Positions 28,022-41,319 of a stretch of DNA of 64,000 nucleotides are shown one piece after another. Made by a program: the position numbers and the translations under genes. Positions within the stretch are counted from its first letter, which is position 1. The number at the start of each line of letters is the position of its first letter. The stretch lies in the NCBI RefSeq assembly GCF_027579695.1, contig NC_083571.1, forward strand, positions 73,163,279 through 73,227,278, written 5' to 3'. The notes under the pieces were generated by a model that saw nothing but the letters and a program-made list of their open reading frames with translations, was not told where the DNA came from and made no database searches. Source of the stretch: Neoarius graeffei. Its lineage: Eukaryota; Chordata; Actinopteri; Siluriformes; Ariidae.

Positions 28022-31000
28022 CAATCCAGAGCCAAGGCCAGGGAGCAGACGAACAGGCTAAACCGACTGTCTGCTAGCTGCACAGAGTTGTCACTCAGGG
28101 CCCACTACATCGAGACTGTGTCTGTTCCCCGAGCTCAACAAAAAGGTAGAAATTTTCAGAGAGTTTGTTCCAGTAACCTATTGAATATAAAATTAGATCA
28201 TACTGACTGTACAGCTGTTGCCAGCACCTTTGATCTAAAGGTGGGGCTATTAAATATTAGATCTCTTACATCTAAAGCGCTAATGGTTAATGAACTCATT
28301 ACTGATCAGGAGTTTAATGTACTGTGTTTAACAGAAACATGGATTAAGCCAAATGAATATATAGCATTAAATGGAGCGAGTCCTCCTGGATACAGTTATA
28401 TACACCAGCCTCGTCTAACTGGCAGAGGAGGAGGCGTCGTGGTTATTTATAACGATTATCTAGGTGTAACACACAAACCTGGTTATAAATTTAATACATT
28501 TGAAGTTCTTCATACTCATATAATGTATGTAGCCTCGAAAAATAAGTCTACCCAGTTAATTCCATTGCTTATTATTTACAGGCCCCCGGGGCCATATTCT
28601 GAGTTTCTTTCTGAATTTGCAGATTTTATCTCAGATCTGGTTATTTCCTTAGACAAAGCTTTAGTTGCCGGAGATTTTAATATTCACTTCGATAACCCAG
28701 AAGACCCTTTAAAAACAGCGTTTGTGTCCATCTTAGATTCAGTCGGGATTAAGCAGAATGTCATAGGACCGACCCATAATGGTGGTCACACCCTTGATCT
28801 AATACTAACATTCAGATTAAACGTAGACAATATAGTCATACTTCCACAATCTGAAGTTATCTCAGATCATTGTCTCATCTCATTCAAAATATGTCTGAGT
28901 AATAATATATGCACCTCACCATGCTACTGTATTAAACGTACTTTCACGTCAACTACTGCACAGAGCTTTATAAATGATCTCCCAGAGCTGTCAACTTTGA
29001 TTGGGTCACTGTCAGCCCCTGCAGAACTTGATCAGGCAACTGAATGCTTAGTCAACATTCCGCCATACTTTAGATAATGTAGCTCCTCTAAAAAGGAAAA
29101 TGGTCAGAGACAAAAAATTAGCACCCTGGTATAATGATGACACTCGCACATTAAAACAGACCACTCGAAAATTGGAACGTAAATGGCGTCAAACAAAATT
29201 GGTAGTGTTCAAATTAGCTTGGAAGGAGAGCTTCCTGAAGTATAGAAAAGCTCTTAGTGCTGCGAGATCAACATATCTCTCCTCCCTAATAGAAGATAAC
29301 AAAAATAATCCTAGATTCCTATTTAATACTGTAGCAAAATTAACCAGGAATAAGTCCACTATCAACACATGCACACCTGCAGTATGTAGTAGCAACGACT
29401 TCATGAATTTTTTTAATGACAAAATTGAGAATATCCGACAAAAAATTCAAACTACTAATTTAAGGTTAGACAATGAAAGTGACCTTGTAGTTAACAATAT
29501 AACTGTATCAGATCATCAGCTAGAATGTTTTACTCCCCTAAAAGAAACTGAATTACTTTCATTAATCTCTACATCAAAAGCCTCAACTTGTGTACTAGAT
29601 CCCTTACCGACACATCTATTCAAACAGATAATGCCTGGAGTAATTGAACCGCTTCTAAAAATAATAAATTCTTCTCTTACGATTGGCTATGTACCCAAAT
29701 CCTTTAAACTAGCAGTTATCAAACCCCTGATTAAAAAACCTGACCTTGATCCCTGTCAGCTGTCCAATTATCGGCCAATATCAAACCTCCCCTTTATCTC
29801 CAAGATCCTTGAAAAAGCTGTGGCACAGCAGTTATGCTCATATTTACATAGGAATAACATCCATGAAATGTATCAGTCAGGATTTAGACCTCATCATAGC
29901 ACAGAGACAGCACTGGTTAAAGTAGTAAATGACCTACTGTTGGCGTCTGATCAGGGCTGTGTCTCGCTACTTGTGTTGCTTGACCTTAGTGCAGCATTTG
30001 ATACCATTGATCATTCCATTCTTCTGGATAGACTAGAAAATGTTGTGGGAGTTAAGGGAATGGCCCTCTCCTGGCTCAGGTCTTATCTAACTGATCGTTA
30101 TCAGTATGTTGATATAAATGGTGATATTTCTAGACGTACCGAGGTAAAGTTTGGTGTTCCACAAGGTTCTGTCTTGGGTCCACTGCTTTTTTCTCTATAT
30201 ATGTTACCTCTGGGCGATATTATTCGTAAACATTGTATTAGTTTCCACTGTTATGCTGATGACACACAGTTGTATGTCTCTGCAAAACCTGATGAGAGAC
30301 ACCAGCTTAATAGAACTGAGGAATGTGTTAAGGACATTAGACACTGGATGCTTATTAATTTCCTTCTGCTTAACTCTGACAAGACTGAAGTACTTGTACT
30401 AGGACCACATACAGCTAGAAGTAAGTTTTCTGATTACACAGTAACTCTGGATGGCCTTTCTGTTTCTTCACATGCAGCAGTAAAAGACCTCGGAGTGATT
30501 ATTGACCCCAGTCTTTCATTCGAAACTCACATTGATAACATCACCCAGATAGCTTTCTTTCATCTCAGAAATATTGCAAAGATAAGAAATTTAATGTCAT
30601 TGCTTGATGCGGAAAAACTAGTCCATGCTTTCGTTACCTCCAGGTTGGATTATTGTAATGCTTTACTGTCTGGATGTTCCAATAAGTGCATAAACAAGCT
30701 CCAGTTAGTTCAAAATGCAGCAGCAAGAGTCCTTACTAGAACTAGAAAATATGACCACATCACGCCTGTCTTATCCACACTGCATTGGCTCCCAATCAAA
30801 TTTCGTATTGATTATAAAATACTACTATTGACCTTTAAAGCACTAAATGGTCTCGCACCACAGTACCTGAGTGAACTTCTGCTCCTCTATGACCCGCCAC
30901 GCCTACTTAGATCAAAAGGTGCAGGCTATCTGCTGGTACCTCGTATAGTGAAGGCTACATCAGGGGGCAGAGCCTTTTCTTACAAAGCCCCACAGTTATG

Positions 31001-31094
31001 GAACAGCCTTCCAAGTAATGTTCGGGAATCAGACACAGTCTCAGCATTTAAGTCTAGGCTGAAAACATATCTGTTTAGTCAAGCCTTTTGTTAA
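28022..31094 (+). pseudogene. LINE-C ORF2: endonuclease and reverse transcriptase, one frameshift
   Basis: The frame is open directly after the ORF1 stop. There is no ATG before the endonuclease (a TTG at 28088 is the nearest candidate; the first ATG is near 28284). Endonuclease: VGLLNIRSLTSKA, LCLTETWI, IYRPPG, LVAGDFNIHFD, GHTLDLILT and VISDHCLIS. A small deletion near 29057 shifts the frame. RT then reads [60 protein letters not shown] and YADDTQLYV, plus the C-terminal domain to the stop at 31094. Apart from the frameshift it looks functional. Confidence 0.9.
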
Positions 31095-32183
31095 TGGTGT
31101 TTATGAGGTAAAGGAGTAGATCTGGAAGGTCCTCAGACATGGTGTTTTGGTAAACTGGGATGTATGGATGCTGTCAGTCCTCACTCGCTTGCTCACTCGA
31201 GTTTGTTGACGGTGTAGTGGCTGGCTGCTTTATGTCCCGGGGCTCCCTCATGCCTGTGTTACCTTCTGGCTCTCTCCTTTTAGTTATGCTGTCATAGTTA
31301 GTTGCCGGAGTCCCTGCTTGTACTCGGTGCAATATGTATACTGTTCCTACTTATTCAGGTGACATTGGGCATACCTAACCACCTGTGTTTTCTTTCCCTC
31401 CCCCCCACCCCAAATCTGTCCCTCTGAGTTACATGGAGTCAACAGGAAATCTTTTGGTGGAGACCTCAACTGGCTATCGTAGCCTGCAGGGAATCGGCCG
31501 TCAGACATTCTGTCGCATGTCCCAGACCCGGTGAAATGTAACTAAATTGTCTTGGCCAGCCCTAAGGGTCCCATCTGCATCTCATCATTGCTGAGGAGTG
31601 TGCTCCCATCACCCAATCAAGCATCCAGCCAGAGCAGGTCATGATATATTTTACCATATTAACATGCCATTGTTGTGTGTTATGCCTGATGTAAAGACTC
31701 TCGTCTCTGCGAGCCTACCACACAGATTTAATACTTGTCATTTTTAGGGCATACCTAACAACCTGTGTTTTCTTTCTCTCTCTCTTCCCCCCCCCAATCT
31801 GTCCCTCTGAGTTACATGTTGATCCTGGGATTGAGATGCTGGCCTCTTCTGCCCCTCGGACCTGCTTGATCCATCCTGGTGCCCTGTGTCTGGTCGGAGT
31901 TTTATCGCACCGCTCCTGTGAAGGACGGCCCCATGAGGACAGTTGAGGGTTATACCTGTTAAAACTGTTAATATTATAGTCAGGCTGTCTGTTGTTGCCC
32001 AAATGAGGATGGGTTCCCTTTTGAGTCTGGTTCCTCTCGAGGTTTCTTCCTCATGTCGTCTGAGGGAGTTTTTCCTTGCCACCGTCGCCACAGGCTTGCT
32101 CATTGGGGATAGATTAGGGATAAAATTAGCTCATGTTTTAAGTCGTTCAAATTCTGTAAAGCTGCTTTGCGACAATGTTTATT

Positions 32184-32346
32184 TATTATTTTTTTTTTTT
32201 TTAAGATTTTTTTGGGGCTTTTTGCACCTCTATTGGATAGGACAGTGCAGAGACAGGAAACGAGCGGGAGAGAGAGACGGGGAGGGATCGGGAAATGACC
32301 CCGGACCCACGGCACGGCGCCCCATCCACCCGAGCCACGACGCCCC
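32184..32346 (-). mobile_element. Short SINE in the LINE-C 3' UTR
   Basis: Flanked by a perfect 14-bp duplication CGACAATGTTTATT (32170-32183 and 32347-32360). On the minus strand it starts GGGGCGTCGTGGCTCGGGTGG and ends in an A-rich tail. The tRNA-like head is internally shortened. Body contains CTCCCGCTCGTTTCCTGTCTC. Confidence 0.85.
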
Positions 32347-32809
32347 CGACAATGTTTATTGTTAAAAGCGCTATACAAATAAACTTGATTTGATTTGATA
32401 AATGAGGGCTAGAAATTCATGTTCCTCTTAAAGCGAGACGGCCTTTCAATTTCATAAAATCGGTGAAATTTAGTTCCCTCTGAAATTTGGTCATTGTGAT
32501 ATATGTTTATTTCTGTAACGTCTCACAAAATATCAGGCCATTCTGTGGCTGAGAAGTTATTTAATTTGAGGGGATTCCCTAGCAAATAATGTGCATGAAA
32601 TCACTTGCTTTACGCAGTCAAACAGACAGAGGAAGTCTGTGTGCGCATGCGCAGGTTTACCTTGACCGTGTACTGACAGTTACATCATTTTGTTGCTCAA
32701 AGAACAGCTGATCACACCGAGGTGCTCGCTGACCACCGATCTATTTTAGTTTGGTCCTGCATTTCCTTTCCTTCACAACATAACGCCTTTTCTTCTTACT
32801 TTCCATTAC

Positions 32810-33223
32810 TGTAAGAGCCAGTTTTCCTTTTATTTCTTGTCATGCCATAATTGTCCATTGGGGGGCACCATGATGTAATTGGTCACAGCAATATATGGGG
32901 GAACCTTTGTTCAGGTGACAGGTGTTGCCTGACGGAGGGGAACACATACAGTTTTTGACCGCTATGCTCGGCGTTTGTATGTGAACTTTCTGGCGTGCTT
33001 TATTTGCGTTTAATGGACTATTGTGAATGATGCCGACTTGGGATGTATTGCTATTGGATGCATTTTAACATTGTGGTGAGCCACAATAAATGCGCAAAAG
33101 AAAGAAGACGCTACATTTGTTTATTCATGCATACAAGTGAGTCCACCTGCTGAGCAAGCGCGTCAGATTGGTGTTTGTTAAGCAATGCCTCAGGGGCTTC
33201 AAGTGTTAGTCTTAGCCTCTATA
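32810..33223 (+). repeat. 5' LTR of BEL-2
   Basis: 414 bp, same length as the 3' LTR. It contains an AATAAA (near 33087) in CCACAATAAATGCG. About 1.4 percent divergence from the other LTR by eye. Confidence 0.85.
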
Positions 33224-34127
33224 TCTAAAGTCAAAAACTGTGCCTCACTCCATCGAGACGGAACAAGATTTATCAAAGTGGATTTAGCTGTTCATCGTGC
33301 GACTGGTCTGGAGATGCAGGAAGATCTGACTTTACTACGGAGCTGGGGAAAGGAGTCTTGCTTCAGCATCGCAACACTGGATCAATGCAGCGGAGGATGA
33401 CCCTGCTTTTCGCCGAAAGTCTTCTAGGCTTACTTGCTTCGGCGTGAAGGCGCCCAATGAGGTATGTGTAGCGCTATCTACGAATGAATGGCCATTCAGT
33501 TTGTGTGCACACATTGTGGGTTAAAATCCAATGCATTGGTGACAGTCGGGGCGGGTAATTAACGCTGATACTTTGTTGCGGATTTGCTTCACGTCGTTTC
33601 AACTCATTGACTTTGGTGCGAACTTTTCGAAACTGCAAATAACCATTCGGACTAATTTAATATGGATGAGAATAACGTTGTAGACAGGCCCACGGAGCCG
33701 TCTGACAAATTGAACATTGAATATGTCGATGCGCAAGATGACAAACAAAAACGCGTGGTCAAATTAACTGCTAAAGCGTTTGCTGAAAAGCTGGAACGTT
33801 TACAAAATGACAGGCGAATTGTGCTGAATAAGGCTTCAAATTAAGAGATGCGTTGCAATGTTTTGTGAGGAAAAAATGATAAATTACAGGTTGAATGTGT
33901 TTTTAATGACTTGTTGAAAAAATGTGATGAAGCAAAGGGTATTCATGCCTCTGTAATGAGTATGTTGACAACTGATGAACAAGACAAACATGACGTGTGG
34001 TTTAAGGCCAAAATGATTGCTAATAATGATTTTATTTCTAAAGTGCAATTATGGTTATCAAAGTGTGATGAAAGTGTAATGCTTGATGTTGCCACTGGTA
34101 TTGATGGTGTTAACCCTGAAGACAGTG

Positions 34128-35136
34128 ACTACGTTTACATGCACATCCAAATCGAGCTGCTGTCGGTAATCGAGCTGAAGGTCCCAGCAGGGTGCCAGAG
34201 AAATCCAATCCTACATGCACACAATGAAATCGGGCTATTGTGTGAGGTGCATTGTGCACCCGAGCCACAGGTGGCGCTACACGCCCCATCGTGTTGGTAC
34301 ACTTCCGGTTGTCGTCATGAAGAAGAGCTATTCAAGAGTGTAAACAAAGTTATCAGTTCCGTGTTCTCCATTGCGCATTTTTCTCCCGTCCATGAATGTT
34401 AATATATTCAACTCCTTAAGCTGAATGAGCATGAAGTCTGTCTCCTCATTGCTCCAGAAGTGCACGTTTCTGCTTGCCTGTGGCAGTGGGGGCGTGGTCA
34501 AGCGCCGGTCTGTGACAGGAGGGCGGAGCCAGGGAAGGTGAGTGGCAGAACGACGGTACACCTGACGGTAATTAACCTGTGTTTGTGTGTCTTCCCAGTA
34601 ACCGCGCCCTATTTAAGGAGGCAGAGGGAGAGCTCATCCCGGGACTAGAACACAGCGCGCGTGCGTGTGTGTGTGTGTGCGTGCGCGCTTCTCTCAAGAA
34701 TAAAAGTAGGCTGTTAAACTGAAAAGTCTGACAATAAAAAGCCTATTAGTACCAGAAGCTTTGTCCTGCCGTCCTCTGTGCTCCACCCACACTTCAGAGA
34801 GCTCTACATCGCCATTTTCTCTTCTTCGTTTGTTCCTCCTGACCTCTTCTGCTGCTCGCTACTGCTGTTGTCATGCCGACCGAGGCTGTTGTGTTTCCCG
34901 CTTGTGGTCTCGTCACTCATCACTTCCGGAAGTAGCTCGACAAGTAGCTCGATAGGGTATACATGCACAAAGTAGCTCGGCAGAAATCGCATAAACTAGG
35001 TCATGTAGCTCGATTCCGAGAAATCAAGTTCGGTTCAATTTCAGCCGAATTAAGGTGTATACATGGCATTTTGAACTTCGATTTCAGTCGAGCAACGGCA
35101 GAAATTCGATTCTCTCTATGTGCATGTAAACGTAGT
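34128..35136. mobile_element. TIR DNA element inserted in BEL-2 gag
   Basis: Inverted ends ACTACGTTTACATGCACAT. The target duplication is a short GTG-containing motif whose exact length is ambiguous (3-5 bp). Removing it restores the BEL gag frame. The interior has repeated GTAGCTCG/TCGAGCTG motifs near both ends, a GT microsatellite (about 34663-34684) and an LTR-like insert. No transposase. Confidence 0.7.
34480..34800 (+). repeat. Probable solo LTR fragment
   Basis: TGTGGCAGTGGGGGCGTGG start, a TATTTAAGG TATA-like box near 34612, two AATAAA-type signals near 34701 and 34734, and CCTGCCGTCCTCTGTGCTCC near the end. This resembles LTRs of fish Ty3-type elements. Ends and duplication are not resolved. 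Confidence 0.4.
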
Positions 35137-38100
35137 GAGTGTCTCAAATGTAGCCAGCAGACGGTCAGGGAGACGTGCTAGTAGTGGTAGATCTAGCACT
35201 GCTTCCTCTAGGATCAAGGCAGTGGCAGAGAAGGCAGTTCTGCAAGCTCGTTTGGCTGCTTTAAAGGACAAGCATGCACTCGAGGAGCAAGAGCAGCAGA
35301 TAAAGAGGAGAAAAGAGCAACAGGAATTGGAAACCATGATTGCTGAATCCACTGCTAAGCTTGCAGTTCTCCAGGCCTCTGACAATCAAAGCTGTGCTAA
35401 AGCATCCAACGCAATGAATTCCTACTTGGAGGAAAACAGGAGAAAAACATCACATGAGTTAAACTCAAAGGCAGATGAATTTATGTATCCACCTCAAAGG
35501 AAATGCATGTACAAGGAGTCAGTGCTTTCAGCATACTCAAAGGCACCAGGGGCATTACAGCAGAAAAGTGGAGCACAGCCCACAGTTAGGTCAAAGCAAC
35601 ACACCAATCTCAACATGCAGAATCTTCAGCACACCTTGGGCACAGGACTACAATCCACACAAGTCACCAACTTACCAGCACCTGACCTCCTCTCAGTAAT
35701 GCAACGGCAAAATGAAATAACATCTGCACTGGTTAAACAACAACAGCTAGCATCACTGCCAGCAAGGGATATACCTCTGTTTGATGGAGATCCTCTTCAG
35801 TACATTTCATTTATGCGTGCATTCGAGCAAGGAGTGGAGGAAAAGGCCAGCCAAAACGACTGTCTGTACTACTTGGAACAGTTCACTAGGGGGCAGCCAA
35901 GGGAGCTTGTTTGTAGTTGTCTGCACATGATGCCTGACCTGGGCTATGCAACAGCAAAACATCTGCTACAGGAGCACTTCAGCAACAAGTACAAAGTCGC
36001 CACGGCATACATTGAGAAGGCTTTGTCCTGGGCTCCAATGAGGAATAAAGATGTTTCTGCATTAAAGGCCTACTCCCTCTTTTTGAGAGGCTGCTGCAAC
36101 GTCATGGTAGACCCTGACTATATGCAAGAGTTGGACATGCCAAGTAACATTCGGGCAGTTGTCACCAAGCTGCCGTTTAAGCTCAGAGAGCGATGGAGGA
36201 GCGTTGCACATGATATTCTGGAAGCAACAGGCAACAGGGCTCTATTTAATGACCTGGTCAAAGTGATCGAAAGACATGTTAGCGTCTTGTCGGACCCTTT
36301 GTATGGCAACATTAATGAGACACCACTTGGAGCAAATGGAGGAAGAGTTGCCAGTAGGCCAAGGTCCTATACAGAGCAAAGGACTAAAGGAAAAAGTTTT
36401 GCCACTACCATCGCACCTGTGGAGTCTGAACAGGCCAGAGGCTTGAGGACCACTTCATCAAGGCGTATCTATGCTGTAGCCCCAACTTGTGCATGTTGTG
36501 CTCAAAGTCACTCGTTAGACCGCTGTGAGCAGTTGAAGCGCATGAAACATAGGGACAAGATAGATTTTTTTTAAAGGAGAAAGACTTGTGCTTTGGCTGC
36601 CTGCGTGCTGGGCACATGAGCCGAAATTGTGAGCAGCACTTAACCTGTGAGACGTGGGCAAATACATCCCACTACTCTTCATGTTGACAGGAGTGATGCA
36701 ACAAACAGCAAATGCACAGGACAAGTCCAAGCCAGTTCCTCCACAGTATCTGATGGCCCTACAGGGTCACGGCCAGCCGCGGAGACATGTGGACATACAG
36801 GGGCCGGAAGAAATCGCTGTCTGTTGTCAATCCTCCCGGTGCAAGTTAAATCTGCTAAAGGTGACAAAGTGATCCAGACATATGCATTTCTAGACCCGGG
36901 CAGTTCAGCCACCTTTTGTTCAGAGCAGCTCATGCGAAGGCTCCACCTTGATGGGAAAAGAACACAGTTTCTACTCCAAACAATGGGGCAAGAACGAGTG
37001 GTGCCATCATACTCACTCGTTGGCTTGGAGGTGTCTGGCATTAATAGTGACATGTTCTATGAACTTCCAGAGACCCTGACACAGAGGAAAATGCCCGTAA
37101 GCACTGACTACATCGTAACTACTGGAGACCTGGTGCAGTGGCCATACCTGGCGAGAGTCGATGTTCCCAAGATAGAGGCTGGCGTCGACTTGCTGATTGG
37201 CAGCAACGTACCCAAGATACTGGAGCCTTGGGAAGTCATAAACAGCTGTGGGGATGGCCCTTACGCTATAAAAACAGCATTAGGATGGGTCGTGAATGGT
37301 CCTGTATATCAGGATTGCAGCCTTAGTGCTGAGCGTACACCTGCATTGGTTAATAGGATTTCCGTGCACAGGCTGGAGAAGATGCTGATCAATCAGTACA
37401 ACCATGACTTCAATGAGAGGGCTACAGAGGAGACGGGGTTGTCGAGAGAGGATAGGAAGTTCATGGAGATTGTGGAAAGGTTGGCGATTCTCCAAGACAA
37501 CCACTACCAGTTGAAGTTGCCCTTTAAAGGAGACGTGTGTCTGCCCAATAACTATACTGTGGCGAAACAAAGAATAATAGGCCTGAAAAGGAAGTTCCTG
37601 AAAAACAAGCAGTTCTTTGAGGAGTACAATGCCAGCATTACTGAGATGGTGAACAGAGGCTATGCAGAGGAGGTACCTATCAAGCAACTGAGTGGCAGCA
37701 GCAGCAAAGTCTGGTACATTCCTCACCACAGCGTTCGTCATCCCACGAAAAGGACTCTCTGAGTCGTGTTCGACTGTGCTGCAACGTTCCAGGGAACCTC
37801 ACTGAATCAGCAGCTCTTGCAAGGCCCCAACCTTAACAGTACATTGCTTGGAGTTCTTCTGAGGTTCAGACAGCATCCCGCGGCCATCATGGGAGATGTG
37901 CAAGCAATGTACCATCAAGTCAGAGTCCCACAGGAGGACAGAGATTGCTTGCGCTTCCTGTGGTGGCCTGAAGGGGATCTTACTAAAGATGTGGCAGTGT
38001 TTCGCATGACTGTGCATCTGTTCGGTGCCGTCTCCTCTCCGAGCTGTGCCATCTTTGCTCTGAGGAAAACCGCTGATGACGGTCAAGCTGACTTCCCAGA

Positions 38101-40905
38101 AGAGGTGGTGTCAACTGTGAAAGATAATTTTTATGTTGATGACTGCCTAAAAAGTGTGGCATCTGACAAAGAGGCTCTGTCAATGGTGAAACATCTGACC
38201 ATACTCTGTCAGAGGGGAGGATTTACTCTGACAAAATGGACTAGCAACAGCCGCGCTGTCCTGCAAGCTCTCTCTGAGGACCAGCGAGCTAAGGACCTGA
38301 AGGAACTCGACATGGACCGGGATGAACTCCCTGTCGAGAGAGCTCTTGGTCTGAGGTGGTGTGTCGAAGAGGACACTTTTACATTCAAGCTGGACATGCA
38401 TCAGAGGTCATGCACTAGAAGAGGAATGCTGTCTGTCTCCAGCTCAGTCTATGATCCCATAGGCTTCCTTGCACCAGTCACGTTGCCTGCAAAACTTATG
38501 CTGCAAGAGCTATGCCGAAAAAACGTTGGCTGGGATGACGCCATACCTCAAGATCTTCTGCATCAGTGGACAGGGTGGCTGGGGGAGTTGGAGATGCTGT
38601 CAGAGTTTCATGTCAGCAGATGCATTAAGCCAAAAGGATTTGGGGATATTGTCCAAGCTCAGCTTCATCATTTCTCAGATGCGAGTGAATTAGGTTATGG
38701 TGCAGTCACTTACCTCAGAATGCAGAACAGCCAAAATGACATTCATGTTGCATTTCTGATGGGTAAAGCTAGAGTAACTCCATTAAAGGCTGTCACTATC
38801 CCTCGCTTGGAGTTGACCGCTGCAGTTCTGGCTGTTCGGGTTGATTTGATGCTGAAAGCTGAGCTTCGGATCCCATTACAACTGTCAGTCTTTTGGACAG
38901 ATAGCACGTCAGTGCTCAAATATATAAGAAATGAGGACAGGCGCTTCCACACCTTTGTGGCGAATAGGGTCACAACCATAAGGGAGTCAACAACACCTTA
39001 CCAATGGCGTTACATCTGCACTAAGGACAACCCAGCTGATGATTCATCCAGAGGGCTGAGGGTCTGGCCATTCATCGATCACAATAGGTGGATGCAGGGT
39101 CCAAGTCTGCTACGTCATCCAGAACAGGACTGGCCATGTGATGTGGTGGACACTGTGATCAGGCCGGACGACCCAGAGGTCAAGAAGGAGGCTGTAGTGA
39201 ATGCAGTCAACGTGAATACACCCTCTGACAGCACCAGCCATCTTATCACCTACTTCTCACACTGGAGGAAACTGAAAGTAGCAGTAGCCTGGCTTTTAAG
39301 ACTAAGGAAGCTACTTCTGTGTAGGGCTCGCAGAAGGAAGGAGTCAGACACTGCCAGCAGCACACAGGATGCTGCAGAACGCAAAGGAAGCTTGACTGTT
39401 GAAGATCTGTGCGAGTCTGAGTCTGCTATAATTCGCTTCTGTCAGCATCAAAGGTTCGAAGAGGAAATGGCTGCCTTATCTGCAGGGAAGACGGTCAGTA
39501 AACAAAGCATGCTCTACAAGCTGGACCCACGACTGGAGGGTGGACTCCTAAGAGTTGGAGGGCGACTCACCAGAGGTTCTCTGCCAGAGGAAGTAAAACA
39601 TCCACTCATTCTGGCAAAAGGTCAACATGTGGCGACTCTTTTACTGCGTGACCTCCATCAGCGGCTTGGCCATAGTGGTCGGAATTACATGCTGTCCACG
39701 CTGAGAAGAAAATACTGGGTCACTGGTGCTAACTCTGCAGTGAGGAGAATTGTGGCTGAATGCTGTACTTGCAGGAGATACAATGGTCGGATGGGGGCGC
39801 AGAAGATGGCAGACTTGCCAAAGGAAAAGATTCTTCCTGACCATCCACCCTTTACAAATGTGGGCCTTAACTACTTTGGACCGATAGAGGTGAAGAAAGG
39901 TCGTGGTACAGTCAAGTGCTACGGCGTAATATTCACCTGCCTGTCCAGTAGAGTGGTCCACCTAGAAGTAGCATGCTCTTTTGGATACTGATGCCTGTAT
40001 TAACGTGCTGCGCCGTTTCATCTGTCGAAGAGGTCAGGTTGCCCATATCCAGTCCGATAATGGCACCAACTTTATTGGGGCAGAGAGAGAGAGCTCAGAG
40101 AGGCGCTTTCATCCCTTAACCATACACAAATTGAAGGAGCAATGCGACAAAAGGGAGTCAAGTGGAGCTTCAATCCTCCAGCAGCGTCACACTTTGGTGG
40201 TGTCTGGGAGCGTGTGATGCGCATGGTGAGGAGGATTCTCAATTCAGTTCTTCGGCAACAGAGGCTGGATGATGACGGACTCCACACAGTTATGTGTGAA
40301 GCGGAGGCCATATTGAATGACCGGCCTATCACCAAGCTGTCCGCTGACCCGAACGACCTTGAACCTCTCACTCTTAATCATATCCTCTTAATGAAAGGAA
40401 GAACCTCTTTACCACCAGGGCTGTTTGATCAACATGACTTGTACATCAAGAGGAGATGGAGGCAAGTTCAATACATCTCGGATCTTTTCTGGAAGCGATG
40501 GATACGTGAATACCTCCCAATGCTTCAGGAGAGGCAGAAATGGAACGAACGTAAGGAAAATCTCAAACAAGGAGATATTGTCATCATTATGGATCCTACT
40601 GCTCCATGTGGCTCATGGCCACTTGCAAGAGTTTTGGAAACATATCCTGACAAATGGGGGTTTGTCCGCTCAGTACGCCTCCAGACAAAGAGTAACATAA
40701 TTGATAGACCAGTTGCTAAGCTCTGCCTGCTGTACGAACCTCCAGGTTAGTAAGTTAGAAAGGGTACTCAATTATGTGTGTCAACTGGAGTAATGTGTAC
40801 ATCATTATGTGCCCATTGTGTTTTTTTTTTCTTTTCTTCACTGGCTCTTTGTGTGTTTGTGAATTGTCATGTTTGTATGACAACCATTTTAATTAGGGGC
40901 CGGGG

Positions 40906-41319
40906 TGTAGGAGCCAGTTTTCCTTTTATTTCTTGTCATGCCATAATTGTCCATTGGGGGGCACCATGATGTAATTGGTCACAGCAATATATGGGGGAAC
41001 CTTTGTTCAGGTGACAGGTGTTGCCTGACGGAGGGGAACACATACAGTTTTTGACCGCTATGCTCGGCGTTTGTATGTGAACTTTCTGGCGTGCTTTATT
41101 TGCGTTTAATGGACTATTGTGAATGATGCTGACTTGGGATGTATTGCTATTGGATGCATTTTAACATTGCGGTGAGCCACAATAAATGCGTAAAAGAAAG
41201 AAGACGCTACGTTTGTTTATTCATGCATACAAGTGAGTCCACCTGCTGAGCAAGCGCGTCAGATTGGTGTTTGTTAAGCAACGCCTCAGGGGCTTCAAGT
41301 GTTAGTCTTAGCCTCTATA
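40906..41319 (+). repeat. 3' LTR of BEL-2
   Basis: 414 bp. Pairs with 32810-33223. It is preceded by a G-rich GGGGCCGGGG stretch suited to a polypurine-like tract. Confidence 0.85.

Larger units (their letters stand above)
26862..32397 (+). mobile_element. LINE-C, near-intact L2/CR1-like LINE
   Basis: Pyrimidine-rich 5' UTR, ORF1 (zinc finger, coiled coil, esterase), ORF2 (endonuclease, RT) and a 1.3 kb 3' UTR. It ends with AATAAACTTGATTTGATTTGAT, a TTTGAT-type tail. The 3' UTR holds a direct repeat (about 31366-31435 and 31746-31820, starting GGGCATACCTAAC) and a SINE. Lesions seen: a small deletion at about 29057 in ORF2. The start coordinate is approximate. Confidence 0.88.
33662..40750 (+). 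pseudogene. BEL-2 Gag-Pol polyprotein, broken
   Basis: Gag N-terminus from ATG 33662 (MDENNVVDRP) is shifted by a deletion near 33840 and continues 33911-34127. Gag resumes after the 34128-35136 insertion (SNVASRRSGRRASSGRSS) with FDGDPLQYISFMRAFE (DUF1759-like) and CACCAQSHSLDRC. It shifts in a T-run near 36570. Protease-like FLDPGSSATFCSEQL follows at about 36890. A TGA near 37760 precedes RT (MGDVQAMYHQV; YVDDCLKS), then RNase H (DASELGYGAV) and integrase with HSGRNYML and CCTC. The first integrase Asp is Asn (VGLNYFGP). Indels near 39978 and in a GA-run near 40090 break the integrase. A DUF5641-like tail ends at 40750. Confidence 0.88.
32810..41319 (+). mobile_element. BEL-2, decayed BEL/Pao LTR retrotransposon
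   Basis: Two 414-bp LTRs (32810-33223 and 40906-41319) beginning TGTA(A/G)GAGCC. They differ at about six sites that I noticed. Flanks ATTAC and GTTAC form an imperfect 5-bp duplication. A TGGTGACAGTCGGGGCGGG stretch at 33537 could be a displaced primer-binding site. Coding order is gag, protease, RT, RNase H, integrase. A TIR element splits gag, and several frameshifts and stops make it non-functional. Confidence 0.88.

Noticed and set aside
34663..34684. Alternating GT tract as a possible regulatory Z-DNA site
   Set aside because: It is an ordinary microsatellite inside an LTR-like fragment; nothing links it to a gene.
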